64,000 nucleotides of DNA from Brevibacterium antiquum CNRZ 918 (lineage in GTDB: Bacteria; Actinomycetota; Actinomycetes; Actinomycetales; Brevibacteriaceae), in the NCBI RefSeq assembly GCF_900169145.1, contig NZ_FXZD01000013.1, positions 1 through 64,000 of the forward strand. The letters are read 5' to 3'. A model generated the notes under the pieces. The model did not search any database and was not told the origin of the DNA. It saw nothing but the letters and a program-made list of their open reading frames with translations. Shown one piece after another: positions 59,901 to 64,000 of the stretch. The position numbers and the translations under genes are program-made. Each line of letters starts with the position of its first letter. Positions within the stretch are counted from its first letter, which is position 1.

Positions 59901-62690
59901 ACGGCGTTCGGTGCCCCATTCGCTGGTCGCCTGCAGCCCGGACCGGCCCCCGCGGACGTCCCACATGCCCGGCAGCGGATTCTCGACCCGGACCTGCTCG
60001 GTGCGCAGGATCTCTGCGAGGAACTGCTGGTGAATGGCGGGACTGATCCACACGGCCCCGAACCGGGCCGTGATGTCCTCGACGCCGAGGTCCTCGGGCT
60101 GCACGTCGGTCAGCGCCTCGACGTTAGTCTGGAAGTCCGGGTCCTCGGCGGCGCGGTCCTTGGCCTGGGCGAGTTTCGTGCGCACATCGCCGCTGAGGTA
60201 TTCCGGGGCATGGACGAGGGCGTCGGTGACTGGGTCGGTGTAGACCAGCCCGGTCAGCGCCTGCCGGGTCTCGGTCTCGTCCATGCCGAGCATGTCCGCG
60301 ATCAGCGGCAGGTCGATGCCACCGGTGCGATCCAGACTCAGAGCGACCGCGTCGGCCGGGGTGTCGGCACCTTGGACCTCCGCGCGTGGGGCGACGACCC
60401 GGCGGGAGAGGATCGTCGCGGGGCTCGCGGTCTGGGTGGAGTCGTCGAATTCCTCCAGCGCGGTCACCAGTGCGCCGAAGGGATCTGAGCGCAGCAGCCG
60501 CAGCGGGGTGGGCATGATGCGGGCGTGGGTCTCCTCACCGGCGTCGTTGGTGCGTCCGGTCCGCCGCCAGGAGAAGCGGTTCAAGGGCCCAAAGGTGCCG
60601 AGGTATTTCTGGTAGTCCCGTCGCAGGCTCTCCCGGGCCGTGGTGATCTCCTCGGTGTCATCGGCGGTGGCGGCTTCGAGCTTGAGCAGATGCGTGGCCG
60701 AGTCCCGCAGTCCCAGCAGGGCGGTCATCTCCCGGGTCGCGTTCTTCGGCACCTTCAACGGCTCCAGGGAACCACCGTTGATCGTGGCGAATCCTCCGTC
60801 GTCGGTGGCCAGAATGGTTCCGTCCCACGTCCGCGGTGCGCTGCCGGTGGCGGCCACCGCCGGTGCCTGCCCGACCGGGGTGGTGCGCGCGGTCATCGTC
60901 TGGCCTTTACGGCGGGCGGTGAAGGTGATCTGCTCCAAGGTCGTGCGCAGATCCTCGGCGACATGGTCGAGGTCGCCGTCGGCCCGAAGGCTCTCGGCGC
61001 CATACATGCCCTGGCTGATGCTCATCGTGCCCAGCACGTGCTCGGGGTGGGTGTCGAAGTAGCCGTTAATCTTGATCTCTTGCCCGTCGAGAGTCACGGG
61101 AGTGACGGTCTCCCAGAGGTCATCGGCCGGCGGCTGGTCTTCGTCACGGCGGCGGAAGATCAACACGTCGGTGATCGCCTCCGTCCCGGCGGTGCGCTGA
61201 TGGGTGCCGGTGGGCAGGCGCACAGCGCCGACGAGGTCGGCCAGCAAGGCCATCTCCCGCCGCGCGCCTGGGTTCTGGGCATCGAGGGTGTAGCGCGAGG
61301 ACAACACCGTGACGAGCCCGCCGGGGCGGGTCGCGCGTAGGGACTTGAGGATGAAGTGGTTGTGGATCGACTGCCGGGTGGGGTTATCGACCGGATCGTG
61401 GAGGACGATCTTGCCGAAGGGGACGTTGCCGATCACCGCATCGAACTGCCCGTGGGCGGGGCGGGTCTCGGCGAAAGACTCCGCTCGAATGTCCGCGTGC
61501 GGGTAGAGGTGGCGGCTGATGCTGGCGGTGACCGGGTCCAGTTCCACGCCGGTCATGCGTGCATCCGGTGGGGCCAGGCCGATGAATGTGCCGGAGCCGG
61601 AGCCGGGTTCGAGGACCTCTCCGCCGGTGAAGCCCAGCGAGGTCATGGCCCGCCAGAGCTCGGGGGCGACCAACGGAGACGTGTAGTGGGCGTTGAGGGT
61701 CGTGCGGGCCGCATCGTCCCACTCCTGCTCCGAGAGCAGAGCGCGCAGTTCCTCGCGCTGCTCGGCCCACTGGTCGTTGCGCGGATCGAAAACTTCCGGG
61801 AGGGCACCCCAGCTGGACCAGCCGGCCAGCACGGCCTGTTCCTGTTCGGTGGCCGGGCGCTGCTCCTCGTCCAGGACGCGGGCCAGTCCCAGGGCATCGA
61901 GGTTGGCGCTGTAACGTGCCCGGGCACCGGAGGGCACGCCAGGATGGGTGCGCGGGTCGAACCGCGGCGCGGTGGGAGTTAGTGGACTTCGCGCAGGAAC
62001 CGCACGCTCGCGGCCTCCGTCAGTACCTTCTCGTGCTCCTGGGCGTACTGGCCCGGGATCTCCGCTGCGATCAGGCCCTCGAGGAACCACACCGGCAGGG
62101 CCCAGTCCTTGGCTTTCTCCTCCAGCTCGGCTGTCGGCGGGGCCAGGTCCGGGGAGTCCTGAATCCTCTCGGCCCAGCTGACCAGATTCGAATCTGCTGG
62201 CCGGGTCTGCTCCCACTCCTCGCGGGCTTCGTCGATCGACAGGCTCGGATCCTGCATCCAGACCAGCTCGTCCATCACGACCTCCTCCGCGATCCGTCGT
62301 GCCGTTATTCGGCGCGAGACCTCCTGTAGGTACCTCCCATTCTCTCGCGAAGAGCCCGCCATCGCCAGAGGGGCGAAGCGACCGGTCTCGATCTGGATCG
62401 TCAGTTCCACGATCTGGGTCGCGATCTGCTCGCCCAGCTCGGTGAAGAACGTCTCCTGATCCTGGATCTCCTCCAGCCGGTGCGGGGCGTGGCGACGCCA
62501 GTGCTCCAGGGCTTTCGTTCCGTAGTGGTTCATCGGTGGCCTCGGCTTCCTGTTCGTCGGTCTCAGCCGGTGTGTTGGTCTCCGGGCTGGTGCGGTCGTT
62601 CTCGATCTGTTTTGCCGCCTCGGTCTCCGAGGTGCCCCACAGGTCGAACTCCAGCTGTCCCGGGGCGGGCTGGCGGCTACGCCGTGCCAT
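56955..62690 (-). CDS. Large N6-methylase-like / SNF2-type helicase protein of a conjugative element
   Basis: The frame is open from ATG 62690 (MARRSRQPAPGQLEFDLWG) to 56955. A methylase-like domain has EPGSGSGTFIG near residue 362 and GNVPFG near 420 (a changed NPPF). A long middle part follows, then a superfamily 2 helicase: Walker A HEVGAGKTA (about 1048), DELH box VIDELHMYKN (about 1207), TATP, and the later QREGRILRQG (about 1555). This DarB/strawberry-notch-like build is known from phage and ICE proteins that protect incoming DNA or assist transfer. The N-terminal 200 residues are doubtful: the segment 61979-62533 looks coding in another frame. GTG 61937 (VPSGARARYSANL) is an alternative start. 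Confidence 0.8.
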   Translation of the reverse strand: MARRSRQPAPGQLEFDLWGTSETEAAKQIENDRTSPETNTPAETDEQEAEATDEPLRNESPGALASPRPAPAGGDPGSGDVLHRAGRADRDPDRGTDDPDRDRSLRPSGDGGLFAREWEVPTGGLAPNNGTTDRGGGRDGRAGLDAGSEPVDRRSPRGVGADPASRFESGQLGREDSGLPGPGPADSRAGGESQGLGPAGVVPRGPDRSGDPGPVRPGAREGTDGGRERAVPARSPLTPTAPRFDPRTHPGVPSGARARYSANLDALGLARVLDEEQRPATEQEQAVLAGWSSWGALPEVFDPRNDQWAEQREELRALLSEQEWDDAARTTLNAHYTSPLVAPELWRAMTSLGFTGGEVLEPGSGSGTFIGLAPPDARMTGVELDPVTASISRHLYPHADIRAESFAETRPAHGQFDAVIGNVPFGKIVLHDPVDNPTRQSIHNHFILKSLRATRPGGLVTVLSSRYTLDAQNPGARREMALLADLVGAVRLPTGTHQRTAGTEAITDVLIFRRRDEDQPPADDLWETVTPVTLDGQEIKINGYFDTHPEHVLGTMSISQGMYGAESLRADGDLDHVAEDLRTTLEQITFTARRKGQTMTARTTPVGQAPAVAATGSAPRTWDGTILATDDGGFATINGGSLEPLKVPKNATREMTALLGLRDSATHLLKLEAATADDTEEITTARESLRRDYQKYLGTFGPLNRFSWRRTGRTNDAGEETHARIMPTPLRLLRSDPFGALVTALEEFDDSTQTASPATILSRRVVAPRAEVQGADTPADAVALSLDRTGGIDLPLIADMLGMDETETRQALTGLVYTDPVTDALVHAPEYLSGDVRTKLAQAKDRAAEDPDFQTNVEALTDVQPEDLGVEDITARFGAVWISPAIHQQFLAEILRTEQVRVENPLPGMWDVRGGRSGLQATSEWGTERRPAPAIAQALMEQKAIIVKDEIEGPDGKPQMVLNATETTAAQEKAETMQARFAEWVWEDPERAKGLVDEYNTRFNNIVLRDYSMAGEYLSLPGMAETFTPRPHQRAAVARMIAEPSTGLFHEVGAGKTAEAIMGAMEMRRMGLISKPLIVIPNHMLAQFSSEWLQIYPQARILAASSKDVTADKRRSFVARAAANDWDGILLTQSAFSKIPLRQSTQQDYIRGQVVDLRRVLENAEAGDAMSVKRIQRKLVNLENKLKERLDTSRDVGVCFEDTGIDYLVIDELHMYKNLATESNISDAAIEGSGRASDLDMKLTYLRDQGKDRVVTGMTATPISNSITEAFVMQKYLRPDLLDTAGVQAFDAWAATFGETSTDMEMSPTGSFRLKTRFSRFTNVPEMLRMWSTFADVKTAEDLQLPVPDIAERDDGSRAPSTEVVQPTAELEDFVADLGDRAEKVAARLVTPREDNMLTISTDGRKAALDIRLVLDDQPTGPTKVDVAADTIARVWEQTRDNEYLDPATGQPAAARGALQLVFADIGTPNPDQWNAYDELAAQLVLRGMPGESIRFIHEAKSDIDKAQLFAAARAGHVAVLIGSTQKMGVGTNIQARAVALYHMDCPWRPSDIAQREGRILRQGNQNPEVGVVRLVTEKSFDAYMWQAVERKAKFISQIMRGSLDVREVEEIDSAELSAAEAKAISSGNPLLLEHSTIQAEVAKLHRLERAHSRNESMLEHTRLRAREDITRHEEEITGLEQAAGQVTDTSGENFRITLAGHSYDSRTDAGHALAQWAHREGVTWAPKHIGRDYGTLGQISGFDITVATVPSLGDEPSVEIALADVPRSATVVGRETFLAGGAGVIQRIENRVSGIPTLLERARSDLAEAEQSLAEAQERIGKPFRHTEALAEAEQNLAQVEKKLAATRKNNPEQQPGQPQTGQDRGRELTVEAVRAHRPALGVKADPSRTPDPIPEASRSSAAGGFDRRL
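61979..62533 (-). CDS. 184-residue protein nested in the helicase reading frame
   Basis: ATG 62533 with a good GAGG seven bases upstream opens a frame reading MNHYGTKALEHWRRHAPHRL, then DQETFFTELGEQIATQIVEL, and ending EKVLTEAASVRFLREVH. The composition (many Glu, Leu, Trp, Ile) is normal for a protein. The helicase frame over the same bases reads almost only Gly, Pro, Arg, Asp and Ser. Proteins starting MNHYGT... and of this size are, from memory, common just upstream of such helicases in actinobacterial elements. It is therefore judged a real gene, and the helicase frame here a shadow or disordered linker. Confidence 0.75.
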   Translation of the reverse strand: MNHYGTKALEHWRRHAPHRLEEIQDQETFFTELGEQIATQIVELTIQIETGRFAPLAMAGSSRENGRYLQEVSRRITARRIAEEVVMDELVWMQDPSLSIDEAREEWEQTRPADSNLVSWAERIQDSPDLAPPTAELEEKAKDWALPVWFLEGLIAAEIPGQYAQEHEKVLTEAASVRFLREVH

Positions 62691-62764
62691 CGCGGTCTCC
62701 TTCCAGCACACCCGCCGGTATCTCGCGCCCGTTCAGGCACAAACGCATCGGGGGTGGGTGCATC

Positions 62765-64000
62765 TCAGGTGTCAGGGGTGGTCTCGAGCAGGGCCTCGAT
62801 CTCGGCCCGATCCGTCTTCAGCTGCGCCCCGTCGGTGCGGTCGGGCCAGCGGCGCAGGTCCGTGATGATCGGCGGGGCCGAGCGCAGCAGCGTCACCGCG
62901 GTCCCGAAGGGCAGCAGGCGGATCCGCTCGGGCGGCAACACCGCGACCCGGCGGATGGAGCGCTGGGAGGATCGAGATCCGTGATCGCCGAGGGTGACAC
63001 TGTCGGTGAACTCATCCCGCTCGCCGATCAGGTTGGACAGGTCTTGGAGGTCCTTGCTGTTCGACGCCCCGCCCAACAGGAGTTTGACGATCGCGGCGTC
63101 CCAGATGGCGTTGGCCTGATGCTCGTTCCACTTATCCCGAGCCTGGGCCAGGGACTGCAGGACCGGCATCGTGGTGATCCCGGTACCTCCGCCCTCAGCC
63201 ATGAGCGTGGGCAGCGAGGGCAACGGCGCCAAGTTCGCGATCTCGTCCAGGGCCAGCAGCATCGGCGGGTCCAGCCGGGCTCCGGGAGCCCGTGCTGCCA
63301 TCCGCCGGGCGGTCTCGATGAGGTCTTCGACCAGTGCTGCCACCAGTGCGGCACTGGCCCCGGCTCCGGCGCCGGTGGCCAGCAGGTAGAGGGTGCCGGA
63401 CTCGCGGAGGAACGCCTCCGGGTCGAAGTCCTCCCCGTCCCGGGGTGAGACGGCATCGAGGACCCGCGGATCGGCCAGGGCACTCAGCGACAGGCTCACG
63501 CCCTGCCAGATGGAGTCGCGGGTGCGCGGGTCGGCATCGATCATCGACTGCAAGGAATCCGCCCACCCTCCGGCAGCCTGCGGCGAGTTGGTCAGGATCG
63601 CCACCGCGTCGCTGGCGGCACTGGGATCCAGGGTCCAGCGGAACAGTTCCTCCGGTGGCCGGGCGTCGATGGCGGCGGCGTGCAGCAGGGCCTGCAGGGC
63701 CGAGCGGGTCTTGCCCTCCCAGAATCCTCCGCCTTCCACACCGCCCGAGCTCAGCCCGGTCGCTGCGGCCAGCCCGTTGGCGCGGATCATCGCCGTCAGC
63801 GGGTCCGCGCAGCCGCGAATCGGCGACCACCGCAACCCGGCCGGTAGGCTCTCGGCGAGGTGCTGGGGGTCGAAGACCGCGACCGGGCCGATGCGCTTGC
63901 GCGCCCGCAGGGTCGCGGTGAGGTTGTCCGGGCGGGTGCTGGTGGTCACCACCGCGCCCGGGGCATCGAGGATCGTGTTGATGACCACGTGCAGGCCCTT
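62765..64000 (-). CDS. TraG/VirD4-like coupling protein, C-terminal part (cut by the window edge)
   Basis: At least 411 residues; the open frame continues to the right edge (KGLHVVINTILDAPGAVVTTSTRP), so the N-terminus with membrane helices and Walker A is outside. PPMLLALDEIANLAPLPSLPTLMAEGGGTGITTMPVLQSLAQAR is the Walker B plus the TraM-recognition domain, and SRSSQRSIRRVAVLPPERIRLLPFG the C-terminal segment of TraG-type proteins. It would couple the relaxosome to a secretion channel, so this element is probably conjugative or mobilisable. Confidence 0.85.
   Translation of the reverse strand, partial: KGLHVVINTILDAPGAVVTTSTRPDNLTATLRARKRIGPVAVFDPQHLAESLPAGLRWSPIRGCADPLTAMIRANGLAAATGLSSGGVEGGGFWEGKTRSALQALLHAAAIDARPPEELFRWTLDPSAASDAVAILTNSPQAAGGWADSLQSMIDADPRTRDSIWQGVSLSLSALADPRVLDAVSPRDGEDFDPEAFLRESGTLYLLATGAGAGASAALVAALVEDLIETARRMAARAPGARLDPPMLLALDEIANLAPLPSLPTLMAEGGGTGITTMPVLQSLAQARDKWNEHQANAIWDAAIVKLLLGGASNSKDLQDLSNLIGERDEFTDSVTLGDHGSRSSQRSIRRVAVLPPERIRLLPFGTAVTLLRSAPPIITDLRRWPDRTDGAQLKTDRAEIEALLETTPDT

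Noticed and set aside
60525..61340. 271-codon plus-strand frame opposite the helicase
   Set aside because: Gly/Val/Arg shadow; coding signal is on the minus strand.

Overview
The window is high-GC actinobacterial DNA, most probably Brevibacterium or a close relative. The pointers are a tmRNA whose tag reads AKSNNRTDFALAA, a class Ib ribonucleotide reductase set (nrdHIEF) under paired NrdR boxes, a prfB without the usual programmed frameshift, and dense actinobacterial mobile elements. These genus-level pointers are recalled, not checked by a search.

Layout. (1) Positions 1-5226 are accessory DNA: the tail of a gene cut by the window edge, a lipoprotein, a transposase relic, and a two-gene BcgI-like restriction-modification system (a nuclease-methylase fusion plus a two-domain specificity subunit). 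(2) Positions 5227-17783 are an integrated phage-like element of 12.5 kb bounded by 17-bp direct repeats (attL and attR). It has an integrase, a repressor, an excisionase-like switch protein, a long leftward early operon with a DUF3987 ATPase and many tiny CxxC proteins, and a few virion-type genes (gp10-like, tape measure). I see no terminase, portal or capsid gene, so it is a remnant or a satellite. A striking hairpin/T-tract array lies between its last two genes. (3) Positions 17784-19438 hold the 5' part of a pilus/secretion ATPase gene (cpaF/tadA), cut by a 1401-bp ISL3-family element with an 8-bp target duplication; the phage attB is also inside this gene.

(4) Positions 19755-26769 are a nitric oxide / nitrite module: a DUF2249 protein, a divergent helix-turn-helix regulator with a three-cysteine C-terminus, an NnrS-like membrane protein, a membrane-cupredoxin-NirK fusion, and flavohemoprotein Hmp behind a double palindromic operator. 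(5) Positions 26954-33065 are core genes: prfB, ftsEX with an M23 hydrolase, smpB and ssrA, followed by a HigBA-type toxin-antitoxin pair. (6) Positions 33178-42339 carry a ureohydrolase, two ThDP enzymes, a sodium:solute symporter, a PucR regulator and a HisC-like aminotransferase; together they suggest use of a guanidino compound or arginine. (7) Positions 42363-47523 are a MoxR-DUF58-VWA-TPR cluster. (8) Positions 48092-52014 are nrdHIEF.

(9) From about 52.2 kb to the right edge is a second integrated element of conjugative type: tyrosine integrase, excisionase, SSB, a very large methylase-helicase, and a TraG/VirD4-like coupling protein that runs off the window. Inside the long helicase frame, another frame (61979-62533) looks like the true coding frame, so the 1918-codon ORF is either a false fusion or a real case of dual coding.

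Most likely functional links: the Fe-S type regulator with nirK, nnrS and hmp in NO handling; FtsEX driving the adjacent peptidoglycan hydrolase; SmpB with tmRNA in ribosome rescue; NrdH/I/E/F in dNTP supply.
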